A DNA stretch of 64,000 nt from Apiospora phragmitis (taxonomy: Eukaryota > Ascomycota > Sordariomycetes > Amphisphaeriales > Apiosporaceae). Both the position numbers and the translations under genes were made by a program. This document shows positions 35,663-47,364 of this stretch, piece by piece (the stretch's first letter is position 1; each line of letters begins with the position of its first letter). The notes under the pieces are model-generated. The model made no database searches. It saw only the letters and a program-made list of their open reading frames with translations, and was not told the DNA's origin. The stretch is from positions 2,232,001-2,296,000 of the forward strand of contig JAQQWL010000004.1 of assembly GCA_038363925.1 (NCBI GenBank), read 5' to 3'.

Positions 35663-38600
35663 TACGTGCACTTGATTCGAAAAGAAACCACTTTTCCCAA
35701 CCTCAACAGCCACTAACAAAGTTGATCACCATGCCAAGGTGCAGATGCGTTGAAGTGATACATGCTACTATAAACACAATATAGACCTGCAGTAGTAGAA
35801 GTAGACCTTGATGAGAAGTGGGCAAAGCCATGTAGGTACCAGCCACAGTACCAGCCAGGCCATATGCCATACGGTGCGCACACCTAGGTATGGACCTCGT
35901 CACGAGGCTGCATGCTTCATTCACTGCACTGCAGATCTACCACTTGGCTTCGATCATCATGTTTAAGGCCAAGTTTGTTTGCGACTTTGCATCATTACCG
36001 AGTATTAGCAGCATACCACTGCAGGTGATAGAAAAATCCTCCGAAGGTGGAGTTGGATAGTCGTTGCAGTAGCTTCCAAGGTAGGTTAGGAAGTAGCTTC
36101 GAGCTTGTACTTGCGCAAGAGCTCTTCCCAGCTCCTAATAATAAATCGAAACATGAAAGGTCTGTCACAGGTGTCCATTCTCACCATCACCTTCGCATAG
36201 TTGTTGCCTCGGTGCCCCAGATCGTCGGTAGACGGCTAGGCTGCTTGGGTGCCAGTCGCGCCCAGTAAGGGTAATCAATCACCGCCCAATACGACCTCGC
36301 GGAGAGATCTACTGTAGCCTTCCTTCTAGGAGAATTATTACAGAACTTGAAACGCCATATTAGAGATGGGCTCAGATGTCGGCGAATTCTTTGCGTTGAA
36401 ACAAACCATGGTAATCCCAGCGCTGCTCAGCGGAAGTAGTTCGTCTACCCGTCGTGATGGCAGCCCGTAGTCGGATTCGAGCATGGCTCGCTCTGCTTAG
36501 CCCTCACATCGTCCAACACGAGACCTGTCCGCCCGTCGGACCCCTTCGAGCAATCGACAGTACAGTACATACCGCCGGCCTGTCCGTTGCCTCGCTTGCT
36601 TGCTTCTTCTTCTCATCCTCATCTCATTCCTTCGCTGCTGCGAGTATGTGCGCAAAGCAAGGCCAAGACCTCGAGGAGAGCTCTGATTGGTGTGCCTGAA
36701 TCATGCATAGAAGGGCCGACATGCAGGTGGTCAGTCCAGGGATAGGCCATCGTCACTTTTTTTTTCCCTCGAAAACAAACTGCGCGACTCTCCTCCTTCG
36801 CTCGGCCCATCATGATACATAATCCAGATGGCGCAGGCGAGCAAGCACCCAAGCAGGAAGGTACATTGATTACATTACGCACGCTCGGAAGGATGACAGA
36901 TGAAAATACCATGCGGTGCATACAATTCCAACGACCAACCCCACTCTCGCCATATAAGGTACTTTCGTATGCAGGGAGCTGGCATTGTCTGAAACAAGAC
37001 GCCAGTCCCCTTCTGGTCGTTGCTCCAGAAGCTATGCAACCCTGGCTTTGCGACTTTCCAACCTCGACGGCGACGCTACCTTAGCCAGGAACCTGAAACA
37101 GGCACAACTTCGTCACAGCTTCTTCTAGAACGCCCTCTATATCGGGTAAAATCCTCCCAATTACTGCTCTTGGCCCTGCTGGCAACCTGTATTTGGCTTC
37201 CTGAGACAATCCCGCAGGGCCCGCCCAACCTAATCCGACCTTGACTCGACCCGTCCTTTTCTGCAAGTCCCTCCCAGCCCGTCTCCGTCTCTCGTAGGGA
37301 GGACGATGGGCATTGTGATATGCTGTTGGTTGTAACTGGATTTCGACATCACGTCCGGCGCTGCACCGCACCGAAGCGGCCAAGAGGGCCCACCCGCTGC
37401 ACTACTTTTCCCCTCCGCCCAATATAGCGACTATAGCGTCGATACACATCGCTCAAGTGCGCTCAAAGTGCGCGCGCTCGTCACGAAGCCCCCCAGTCCC
37501 CCAGCTCAGGGACCCGTCTGAGATTGATTACGTGTATCCCAGCTATAGAGGGGTGGGCGGAAGGGAAACCGGCTCCCAACACCGACCCAGCTGCCAGCAC
37601 TCTCAGCGGCCAGAGTAGGAATAGGAAGGCATGATAGCGTCCGCCGCCCGGGAAATGAAGTCAAGATTCTTTCCCGTCTCTTCATCTCGGCAGCCATGAG
37701 CCGAATCTGTTCAGGCAGTTGGACGCCATGTTTCTCGTCCTGTACGAAACCGTACACTATGACACTTTGTTGGTTAGCCCAAAGCACGTCCATCACATGG
37801 GCACGGCCGGAGAAGAGCCAGTTTACTCCATATCACCACCCCCTTCTTCCTTGAACCGGTAAGGGACAGCTGCAGCTTGTCTGCGTCGCTGGGCTCCTCT
37901 CACCCCCTTCAGATGCATGCAGTTCGGCCGACAGATAATATTCGTCTCTTCCTTCCTTCCCTAACCTACCTCGTGATGCCCGTTGCCGCCGCCGCCGTTG
38001 TTGACTGACGTTGGGCGCCTCGCAGGGCCCCTGTGATCTGCGTGTTTCATCTTGTCCATTGGCATCATTATCCATCTTTAAGGCTTTTTGGGGGCTTAGA
38101 TAAAACCGCGAGTTCTGCGTTTCATCTTTCGATCTAGTTCCCCATCGCACATCCACTTTCCATATACGTACGAATGGGACCCTTTAACCCTCGAAGCCAC
38201 GCATCAACCAGGGATCGGCATCGTGAGCTTAGGGCACAGAAGTGAACCCTTGGGGGTGGTTGGGGCGGCACCTCTCTCTCGCTTTACTCCTCTTTCTGAG
38301 GGTATCATCACCTGGTGGGCTCCTCTCGAAACAATAGTTAGCGAGGTGCTGTCTTGAGTTGCCGCCCACGTTGTCTAACACACACATTGTGCTGGCGGCC
38401 CACGGTACGCATACTGGCGACTGGGGGCCGTCTCCTCCTGCCCTCCTCCCAGGATGCTGTTTCTAGAAGATGTGGGGGGCCATACCATGCCATGGGAACA
38501 TCATGACGAAGTATGTAAAAGTCATTCGTTCGTACACACTTGGTAGGTACATCTGGTTGCCTCTTGCTATCCCAAGCCCAGATCCGAGCCCCTGCTACCT

Positions 38601-39940
38601 GCCCTGCCCGACACGAACTGTTCAGACTGGGTTAGGTTCGTGCCTTTCTCTTTTTTGCCCATGTGCGTCATTCCTCGGTTTGCTCAATACTTCTCGTGCT
38701 CTCTCTCGCCACTTCCTTTTGTGGCGTCCTGACATCATACGATAGTAAGTCGGATGCAAGAAGCAAGCAGCTAGGCTCATAGTCGCCGCCGCTCTCTCGC
38801 CTCACCCTCGTGTCTGGACTAGCAGCCCACTTCAACGAAAAGTAAAAATTGTGGCAAGCTCCTTTGACGAAGGCAGAAGGTCTTCTAGACCTGACCCCTG
38901 GTGGATGTCATCAACAGGACTAAACCCAGCTATGCGGTGGTACACATGGTAGAAGTGCCACTGCCGCCGGGCTACGGAAGACATACCGGGGCCCATCATC
39001 CCACGGTTCTCAGCGGATCGACTTTCTGAAACAGCTAGGACTAGGTCTTTTTCCCTCTGATCTATGGCTCGCCTACTGGCTCGGCGGATTATTCCATGCT
39101 TATAGGTCGATCACTGGTAAAGCTAAATCAGGGATATACCTGCTTCACTTCTCTTTCTTTGGTTTACTGCTGCGGCATAAAGTCTACTTGTGGCAGCTGG
39201 GAGACTTACTGTACTGGCTAACCTTGTATAGCCATACCACCATGTGTTCTGGGTCTGGTCTACCCTCCGGCGTAGAGTCCGGTCGTGGGAAGCATATGCA
39301 AGGTACATCACATAACACATACAAACCTTCGACAAGCCGAACGTGGTACCGAGGCCAGTAGGATCCAGCATGCCTTGGTAGCCCGTGTAGATTGTACCCT
39401 TAATATGGATTTTATGTACGACTTCATGCTAAGTGATTAGTAGCATTTTTGCGTGCCGAATCAAGGCAGCCTGTTCGTGATACCAGGTGCCGGACCAGGG
39501 CCCAGGCCTCTTTTCCCCTCCACGTCACTTAGTAAGTACAATGTGGTCGAACGGCCAAGTCTTCGATATCGCCGCCGTTGAGAGATAGGTCAGCCACCTG
39601 CCACACTCGGTTCGCCGATGCGCAAGGTGGTGGTGGTGGCGTAATTACGTATTATCAAGTCACTTCTGAAGCAATACCCTCTTGTCAGGTGGCACGATGA
39701 TCGAGCCCTACGACGTAGTCGCAGTGGTCTGTAGACAGATTTCTGGATAGATAACTGGGTTTTGCATGATTCCATTGCTCGAGCCTTGGTCTGATGCTGC
39801 TGAGGTCATTGTCCGGGAATAACAGCAAGTCGCAGGAAGTCGGCTTTCGAGTCACCGGTGGTCTGATTGGGATGACGATTGACTCGTTGTGGTTTGTGAA
39901 ATTCATTCTTTGGGTTTATCCGGACCGTGTGCCTGCCCCC

Positions 39941-39970
39941 CTATGCTATGCTTTACTATGCTATGCTATC
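39941..39970. repeat. Pentamer repeat (CTATG) around a short spacer
   Basis: Two CTATG units, a five-base spacer, then three more (the last with one change), inside non-coding sequence. Confidence 0.8.
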
Positions 39971-42043
39971 ATTGTTGTGGGTGGCAATACACACACAACA
40001 CATGGATGGGTTGCCCCCTTTCCCTTCCTCTCGTCCGTTGTTTCTCGAACGGGGGAGTCAACATGCTTGTCTTGTTACGAATACGTTCGGTTTGGGGGCT
40101 TATCAAGGGGAAGCGGGAGAGGATTGGGAGGGATTATGGCGCGAGTATTCACATAATGCATCTAAACTCTATCTAACTGGTGGCCTCTTTCTGTTGGGTA
40201 AAGTCCTGGGATAGTCCCTGTACTACCCGATCTATATGGGTGCCGACCTCGTTCCTATAGAACCGCGTGTGTATTGTCGAAAGAAAAGGCAGGCGGCTAG
40301 TTCCGCCAGAGTGTGAGAGATGTGCGGATAAGTTTTGCTTTATATAGGCGTTTATTGGCATTTGGCATTGTTGTTATCTCTGCCCGGACATCTCCTCTGC
40401 GGGCAGGTATGTGGACAAGCTTGATTCTTTCCGAAAAAGGGGAAACTCGCGTGGGATCCAAGAAATCGGTAAACCAGATCCGACTGTCGGATAGCAACTG
40501 CCGTTGGTCTTTCTCCTTCGGACGGTGCAGCATCGTGTTGGGTTGCCGCCGTTCTATTCATATAATATCACGGAAGATTGCGAGTCGTGGGTCTGCGTAG
40601 ATGGCAGCGTCTCGTGTACCTGACTAGTTCGATCAACCGGGCTCGGTACGGGAAGGGGAAGCCTTCGAGAATCATGACGAAGGAACACCATACGAGGACT
40701 TTTAGCTGAATTGGGAGAGAACAATACATTGTGTTGCTAATACATTGCCAGTTTTACTGGTGATTGCTTCCGTCGGCTTGGGAAGGGGGGGAGGGATGGG
40801 ACGACGATCTCGATCATCCCGCGTCCTCTGCGAGACATTGGCTCTGAGTAAGAACCATTATGACCTAAGAGAGGCAAAAGAGCGAGAAGAAGGTATCGTA
40901 GGAGTAATGAGTCGTCGGCTAGCACGTCTTCTCATCGTGGCGGAGAGCGACTCGTAGGAGATGATTTGTATGGAAAATGCGCCACAGTCAAACATCTATC
41001 GTGTGGTAGATTCATGTCATGAAGCTTGCCGATCAGTACGTTCTCACCACTCAATGTGTTGATGTGCATAAGCGTATCTGCTACAGGAGAACGGGCATCG
41101 GCTGAGTCCCCCTGATTTACAGGCACAGGGGAGGGGTAAACGGGGATTGGGTGTTGATAGGACTCTGTTGAAGCTAGCCTCGTAGTGAAGGCACGATGGT
41201 AACATACTCATTTCGACATTACTACTGCCAATAGTTATAGATACACGCAGGATAATACTGGACTTAGATAGATGCATGGGCAGTGTGATGAAATGCCACA
41301 CAGATATATGAGTTACATAAATATTGTTTGCACATAGTAAAATCGTAAGAGAGCCAGGAGACGCTCTAAGGCAGTCGAAGGAGGGGAAAAGGATGATAAT
41401 AGGGGATTTTGCTTGTCAAAAACGCTGGACTGTCCCCGCTTAGAAGATTCATCGGGAGACTGTCCGAAGATGATGGTGAAGTACATTCGCACGAATGACC
41501 AAGATACTATCCTCTTTCAATCACGGTACGGGTTGGTTTCATGAATTCTGCAGAGATTTTCTCTCCCCGGCCATCACAACACGTCGTGATCGGACAGATT
41601 CGACTATCAGGATATTCATTACCATAACGTAAGTCTGAGCAAGGAGATGATATTGCGCGCCCTAAGAAACACCAGAATATCGGTACTGTCGTGGGCAGAC
41701 ATGAAGCGATATGATCAAGGCTCATACTTAGCCATGGACGATGGGAGCTGTGATATGGCTTGTTATTTCCTTTATCCGTATAACGATTTACCCATCCAAG
41801 TCAGATAGACGTAAAGTGATCGATGAGTACTTCAGGCCAGGAGTTTGCTCCATGGCCAAGAGGGTAGACAGATGCGCTTTGGACAGAGCAATTCGCCAAC
41901 TTTATTGCACACATATTCGTGAGGCCCGTAGAGGAAACCAGGAAACCATAGATCACTCTTGATTTCGCATACCCCTGAACATATCACAGCTGGTGGCACC
42001 ATTCGTAGAATTCCTTTTGATTTGCGACCCTCGAATTTCTCCT

Positions 42044-44050
42044 CTAGTTGTCATCATCGTCATCATCACTGCCGCTGGACCAGCCCTCTTTGTACGCTTC
42101 CGCGACCTCCGCAAGCTCGTTGCCGATGTCTTCTCTGTCCTCGAGCCCGATAGAGCGGACGACGGTCGTGCGCAGCCCTCGCAGCCTGGTCATTACCGAC
42201 GAGTCCGTCGACAGGACGGTTCCGCACGGAGATGGGGTCCCGTCTCAGTGCGCCCTCTTTGCCCCGGAAGATGCGGGGGTAGCTGTCCAGCATGGGATAG
42301 GAGAGGCTCGATTGGTATCTGGATAGAGATAAGTCAGTCAGAACATCTATATGTTTATATACCTCGTTTTGATAACCGGGCAAAGGGAAACAGGGTGATA
42401 GGGAGGTGGTTTAGTTGTTGCCGCTGGGATAAGGAAAGGGGGTATCTTACTGATGAGACTTCTGGCGTCTTTGGGCACGGCCATATCTGTCCTCGTCGTT
42501 TGCATCATCATCCTCTTCGCGGCTCGCAGCCTTGATAGCGTCGTCTCCTCGCGCCGTCTCGAGCTGGGAGAAGAGGTGTGCTTTTCTCCGACCACCGACG
42601 CGGGCTGCGATGGCAGCACTGCCCAGGTTCTCATCGAGGGAGGAAAGATCCACATCAAGCGACTCTACACGGTTCTGTCCTCCTCCACCAGTATCCGACT
42701 GGTCCTCGTAGTTCATCTCGTTGAGGCGCGAGATGAGCTCGCCCCGTCCCGACAGGATCTGCATTCCTGTGCCTTGTTCGCCCCCGGCCGGCGATTTTTG
42801 CTCTTCCACGGGGCTCATCTGCAGGTTCGCGATGGTCTGCTTGCCGAAGACGTTCAGCATGTCCGTCACGCTGCCCATCGTGAGCGCGTTGGCCCGGTCG
42901 TCGGACTTCAGCCGCGTGTAGAGCGAGGTACTCTCCATAGCCGCGTTGAACAGGGCCGTCACGTTCCAGGCCGAGGCTTTGTCCAGGACCACGCTCGACG
43001 CCAGGGACCGGGAGGGAACAGAGAGCGGGATCAAGAGCGAGACCTGGGAAGAGAGTTCCGCGATCGACCTGGCCTTGTTGGTGAGGCGAAGCAAGCGTTT
43101 CTCCTGGTAGCTTTGTCAGCATCACGCAGTGACGAGTGGTGGGGGCCAAGGGGTGGTGGGATGATGAGTATCAAATTACCCTAGGGATGCCCGCGTTCGG
43201 CTCCTGCAGACCCCAGACCCAGATCGGAGTCTTGCCATACTCGTCGCGCATGCGCTCGACGTACTTGGCGGCGAAGCCGCCCCAGGCGTCGTCGATGCCG
43301 CTCATGATCTGGACGCCCTGCATCTGGTCGGCCTCCTCGATAAAAGGGCGCAGATCCCGGTCATGAGGTCGTGGTCCTTGTCGAGGGAGGCAAACAGCTC
43401 CTCGCCCATGGACCACTTCTCGAAGGGCATCAGCGTCGAGCCCAGCTCGTACTCGTTGAGCTGCACGATGGAGCGGGGGTGGTAGAAGACGCGGCTGAAG
43501 TCGGACCAGTACCGCACGCTCCGGGCCGTGAGCTTGGGCGCGGCGGCGCCCGTGTCCAGGCTCTGCTGGTACGCGCTCATGTCGATGGGCTGCTGTTTCT
43601 CGATGACCGTCTTTCCGTTCCTGTCAAAGTGAAGAAAGTGTCAAAAAAAGTCCGTCTCCCCATTCCCATTCCCATTAGATCTTGCAGTAGTGGGACGAGC
43701 TGACGCACCACAGTGCCGCAGGGGTCTCGGCCTCCTGATCCTCGTAGAGTGCATTGATCTTCCTCATGGAACCAAAGCCGCCCTTCAGATCGTATATCAC
43801 GGTCCGGGGCATGAAGGTTTCGGTGCCATCCGCGCCGAGGCCGGGTCTGAAATGGACGTCATGGTTGACGGGTGACTCGCCAGCATCTTCGCCAAACGTG
43901 AAATATGATTCCTACCACCAAGTCGTCAGAAAAATCAGACAGCGAGTGGCATGGGACCAGGCAGGCGGGTGGACATACTTGAGTATTCCAGAAATGCGTG
44001 GCTAGATAATTGCTCTGCTGCCCCAGCTGCAGGGTGATTATTTCATGCAT
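42044..44050 (-). CDS. dml1: Dml1/Misato, tubulin-like mitochondrial inheritance protein
   Basis: Misato family protein needed for mitochondrial DNA partitioning and morphology. Exons in transcript order: 44050-43979, 43911-43709, 43620-43180, 43103-42451 and 42318-42044. The N-terminal Misato segment starts [20 protein letters not shown], followed by the tubulin-like domain ([39 protein letters not shown]). The C-terminal part has [16 protein letters not shown] and an acidic Asp-rich end. Two one-base errors are present: a missing base near 43361 (expected ...[15 protein letters not shown]) and an extra T at 42220-42221 (expected ...[11 protein letters not shown]). Correcting both gives 547 residues with all four introns in phase. 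It is essential in yeast, so real decay is unlikely. Confidence 0.93.
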
Positions 44051-44559
44051 AGCGCGGGGTCATCAACAGCAAGCACTGTGGCGCATATAAACGTCAGCTG
44101 GGGGTTCTTGACGATGTAGCTTGTTTGAGGCTATATACATGATACGATTCCTTCAGGTTTGCAACGATCTCGGCTCAAGTGGTGATGCACCGTCTTTATG
44201 AAAACCGAAGACTCATTGGTTGATATGGAAGAACAAGGCAGGGTTTTTTATTCTGATTTTCCATGCATTTGTCGGCAGCGACTTATGCAGAAGCCGGGAC
44301 TGCCCGCAATTTGAAGGCCATTAGTTAAAGCTTCTCTGAACCTCGCGCACCACCGAACCCTTGTTAGCGCATCCACCGCCACCCGCAGTGCCGAACGACA
44401 ACGCCAATACGCCAACTACTCAAACAACAACACATGCGGTGTGTGTTGATCTGATCTACTACATAATACTGTAGGACCACGTCTCCTCGTCGTTCGCTTC
44501 ACTATCGCATCACCAACTTTATACTCCCGTTTCTTAATCAAACCACACCGGCTTCCATC
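44051..44559. promoter_or_regulatory. Shared divergent promoter, dml1 and AhpC/TSA-like gene
   Basis: 509 bases between opposite start codons with no gene. Plus-strand sequence from about 44480 is rich in C and T, fitting the leader of the rightward gene. Confidence 0.55.
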
Positions 44560-45470
44560 ATGGCTCAGCAGGCGTCTCAGCAGGCCACTTATCAGGCCGC
44601 ACTGGCCCAAGAGTGGGAATCATTCAAGGCACCGCCTGCGAAAGAAATCGCAACGCCCCCCAAGCCAGGTGATAAAGCACCAGTACACCCCAACCTCAGC
44701 CTGCCCAAAGACAAACCTACCGTCATCGTCTTTCTACGACACTGTGGCTGTCCATGTAAGTCTGGAGTCTGCTTGCACGCTGCTTTATTATCTCTCGTAA
44801 CCCATCTCGCACCTGCCACGCCTTGCTCACGTATCCACTCTGCGTATTTCATCTCAGCCTCACGAGCCACCCCCTGAAAGATGTGATCCACTCATATGAC
44901 CGCCCCCAACAACAACAAATCTGTGATTTTTGCATCAATGTGAAGCAGCTCTACTGACACGCACATGGTAAACCAGTCGCCGAAAAGGTCTTCAAGACCC
45001 TGACGCACCTGTCCTCGCAGCACAAGGACGTGCACTTCATCGGCGTGTCGCACTCGAGCCCCGAGGCGACGGAGCGGTGGGTGATCCAGGTGGGCGGCAA
45101 CTGGGACGTCGAGGTCGTCATCGACCACGAGCGCGAGCTGTACGCGCAGTGGGGGCTGGGCATGTCGACGACGTGGCACGTCCTGAGCCCGCGCGTCCTC
45201 TACCAGACCCTGCAGCTCGGCAAGGCCGAGAACATCTGGAACCGCCCCACCGAGAGCGGCACGCGCTGGCAGATCTCGGGCGCCTTCGCCGTCGCCGCCG
45301 TCGCCGATGCCGCCGACGCCGAGGAGGGCGGCGGCAAGGTCTGCTGGGCCCACGTCGCCGGCAGCGCCGACGACCTGCCCGACTTCGCCGCCGCCCTGGG
45401 CGCGCTCGGCATCGAGGCCAAGATGCCGCCCAGGCCGGCCCCGGAGGAGGCGTCGTATGGGATCCCGTAG
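44560..45470 (+). CDS. AhpC/TSA-family thioredoxin-fold protein (peroxiredoxin-like)
   Basis: Exons 44560-44755 and 44977-45470, 229 residues, frame intact. The fold is recognised from VIVFLRHCGCPFAEKVF, where a CxxP-type redox motif sits after the first strand, and from VHFIGVSHSSPEATERWV. The mid-part LYAQWGLGMSTTWHVLSP is typical of fungal AhpC/TSA-like (PRXL2-type) proteins. It probably reduces peroxides or other thiols in the cytosol, but the substrate is unknown. The intron is long for this genome (221 nt) and falls between the conserved Pro and Phe of the redox motif. Third positions in exon 2 are very GC-rich, more than in the neighbours. No targeting signal is seen. Confidence 0.85.
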
Positions 45471-46317
45471 GTTCAACGAGGATCCGGAAACCAAGGGTGC
45501 GAGAGGTACTACCAGTTGGATTACCTGAGCTACAAAAGAGAAGGCGGCGAGGGAAAGTTGGCTTAATGGAGAGAGAGTTTATTGTTGTTGTTATTGTGTG
45601 TTCTTGTTGTGTGCTAGGTTTTGGACCAACGGATCACCTGTAACTCTATAGCCAAGACGAGCCACAAATTTCATAGCAGTGATGATGATTATACTACATA
45701 ATAATCGGAACATGACTTGGGGTTCTTCTAAGAAAGAGGGCCCTAAGTGTTTGGTATGCACTGTTCTTGTAACACCGGGGGGGTATTTTTCGAGACCATG
45801 CGCTGCGATGTGCAGCGAGTAACGCCATGAGCTTGTCTAATGTTTCACAAAACCAAAGAAAGATGCATCTTAAGTCGCCATCAGAAAGGGGGGGGACAAA
45901 ACTAACAGATGGGAAAAAAAAAGAAAAAAACCAACAACTTACTACGTTCATTCATACGTGGCACAGAAATAGGCCTACCCTACCTTCTTTGCAATACTCC
46001 GGCTATAACAGCTATACAGTTTACACTAAATGGGCACTGTTTAAGCAGTTGGCCAAATATTGCCTCAGAGCTATAAGCTTTCTCCTTTATACGAAACCTC
46101 ACTGTCGACCAGTAGAATCGAAAGCTTAATATGGGTTTCTCCGATACAAGGTGAGTATTGGTTCGCTGGAGGTATATCTATCATTTAGTAGGAAATAGGA
46201 AATGCATTGAAATCTCATGCTACTGTATTTACGCACTTGGTTCTTGTCTCGAACCTCATTGCCTCTCGACACTTCACGGCATACCATACATAGCATATCC
46301 TACAAAATCGCTACACG
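45471..46317. other. Intergenic, no gene found
   Basis: Tandem spacing between two rightward genes. A/T-rich near 45890-45930 with an A-run, likely a 3' UTR followed by the promoter of the 2EXR gene. Confidence 0.5.
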
Positions 46318-47364
46318 ATGGAAAACTCACTTGCATCGCTCACCATCGATCCTGCCATGACGGGCGCCAGTCACACGACTGCCGCTGACCCAATGCCAGA
46401 AGAGGCACCACGCACATTCCCTCGATTCCCAGACCTACCCCCGGAGTTGAGAGATCAGATATGGGAGGCAGCGGTACTCCATGCCTACGAGCCTTATCAT
46501 ACCATGACCGAAGAAAGCCCGCGGCTGTTCTGCGTGGATACCGGATCTGTTCCCGGCAGATTTCATACTAGCATCGACATCCGAATGAGATTCAAGACCG
46601 TCGAAGAGACCCTCATTGCGGGGCTTATGGCCCTCCTTCTGGCCAGCAAAGAGAGCAACGAACAGAGCAGGCGAACAATCCTAGGGGGCCAGGAAGAAGA
46701 TCAAGAATTACCGCTGCTGGCGCTCTGGGGATCCAGTTATCGGGGCATTCCAATACGGCAGCTGATAATGCCACGGAATGACATCATCTGTCTACATCAT
46801 TGCTGTACTCCATATCAAGTCGAAACCAGTAGGTTTACCGATTTGACCCTTCGGAGTTTACACCACATCTTGCTGTGGATGGGTCAACTCACCACCCTGA
46901 GGCCTCGGAGTGTAGGAATGATGCTTCAGCGTACACCGCATCTGAAAACATTATATGTCGATGTGAATCCGGCGAGGTTGAACCCTTTCCCCGACTTCGG
47001 ATCTACCATGAGTCCATGCCGGCTCCATCATGTCGATCTAAAAGGGAATACTACACGGGTGTGCGATCTACCGCCATATCCCCCGTCAGAATACGGTGAA
47101 GAAAGCGTTGACAACCATGATGATGTGGCCGATGGTGAAGTTGTGGATGGCGTTGACAGCAGCAAGGGGGCAGCACATGAGGGCGAAGACTCGGCCATCT
47201 ACAACCGCGTTCTTGGCCTTCTCCTTCCTGATAAGTTGCGAAATTTCCACGCAGTATGGAAGTTATGTACGGAAGCTGGAGTCAAGATACGGTTTATAAA
47301 GCGGAGTGGGTGGAGAGAGCGATCACTCCCAGGTGGAAGCGACACGACCCCTCACCCAGCATAG
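46318..47364 (+). CDS. 2EXR-domain protein, function unknown
   Basis: Single exon, 348 residues. The start of the family motif FPRFPDLPPELRDQIWEAAV (residues about 37-56) is clear; 2EXR proteins are a large lineage-expanded fungal family of unknown function, often variable between strains. The rest contains IRQLIMPRND and a low-complexity acidic part (about 260-295). No signal peptide, membrane segment or catalytic motif is seen. Its codon use is less GC-biased than the core genes around it, in keeping with an accessory gene. Confidence 0.8.
   Translation: MENSLASLTIDPAMTGASHTTAADPMPEEAPRTFPRFPDLPPELRDQIWEAAVLHAYEPYHTMTEESPRLFCVDTGSVPGRFHTSIDIRMRFKTVEETLIAGLMALLLASKESNEQSRRTILGGQEEDQELPLLALWGSSYRGIPIRQLIMPRNDIICLHHCCTPYQVETSRFTDLTLRSLHHILLWMGQLTTLRPRSVGMMLQRTPHLKTLYVDVNPARLNPFPDFGSTMSPCRLHHVDLKGNTTRVCDLPPYPPSEYGEESVDNHDDVADGEVVDGVDSSKGAAHEGEDSAIYNRVLGLLLPDKLRNFHAVWKLCTEAGVKIRFIKRSGWRERSLPGGSDTTPHPA

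Larger units (their letters stand above)
27567..42043. other. 14.5-kb interval without a recognisable gene, upstream of ste12
   Basis: No open frame longer than about 110 codons carries a pattern I recognise, in a window where genes are otherwise 2-5 kb apart. The first kilobase is purine-rich on plus (about 28320-28440), so pyrimidine-rich on the ste12 strand, and probably contains its promoter and leader. Plus-strand CT tracts followed by intron-like donors (for example GTAAGT near 38746) look like promoter/leader sequence but lead to no coding frame. Base composition is balanced, without the AT-richness expected of RIP-mutated transposons or a classic fungal centromere. It contains a short inverted-repeat element (35391-35662) and small tandem repeats. 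Confidence 0.6.

Noticed and set aside
27567..42043. Centromere or RIP-mutated transposon block
   Set aside because: Both are usually strongly AT-rich in filamentous ascomycetes; here composition is balanced and no degenerate transposase or reverse transcriptase frames are seen.
46240..46262. Possible tRNA B-box (TCGAACCTC) read on minus
   Set aside because: The flanking bases do not pair to a T-stem and no A-box or acceptor stem is present at the right distance.
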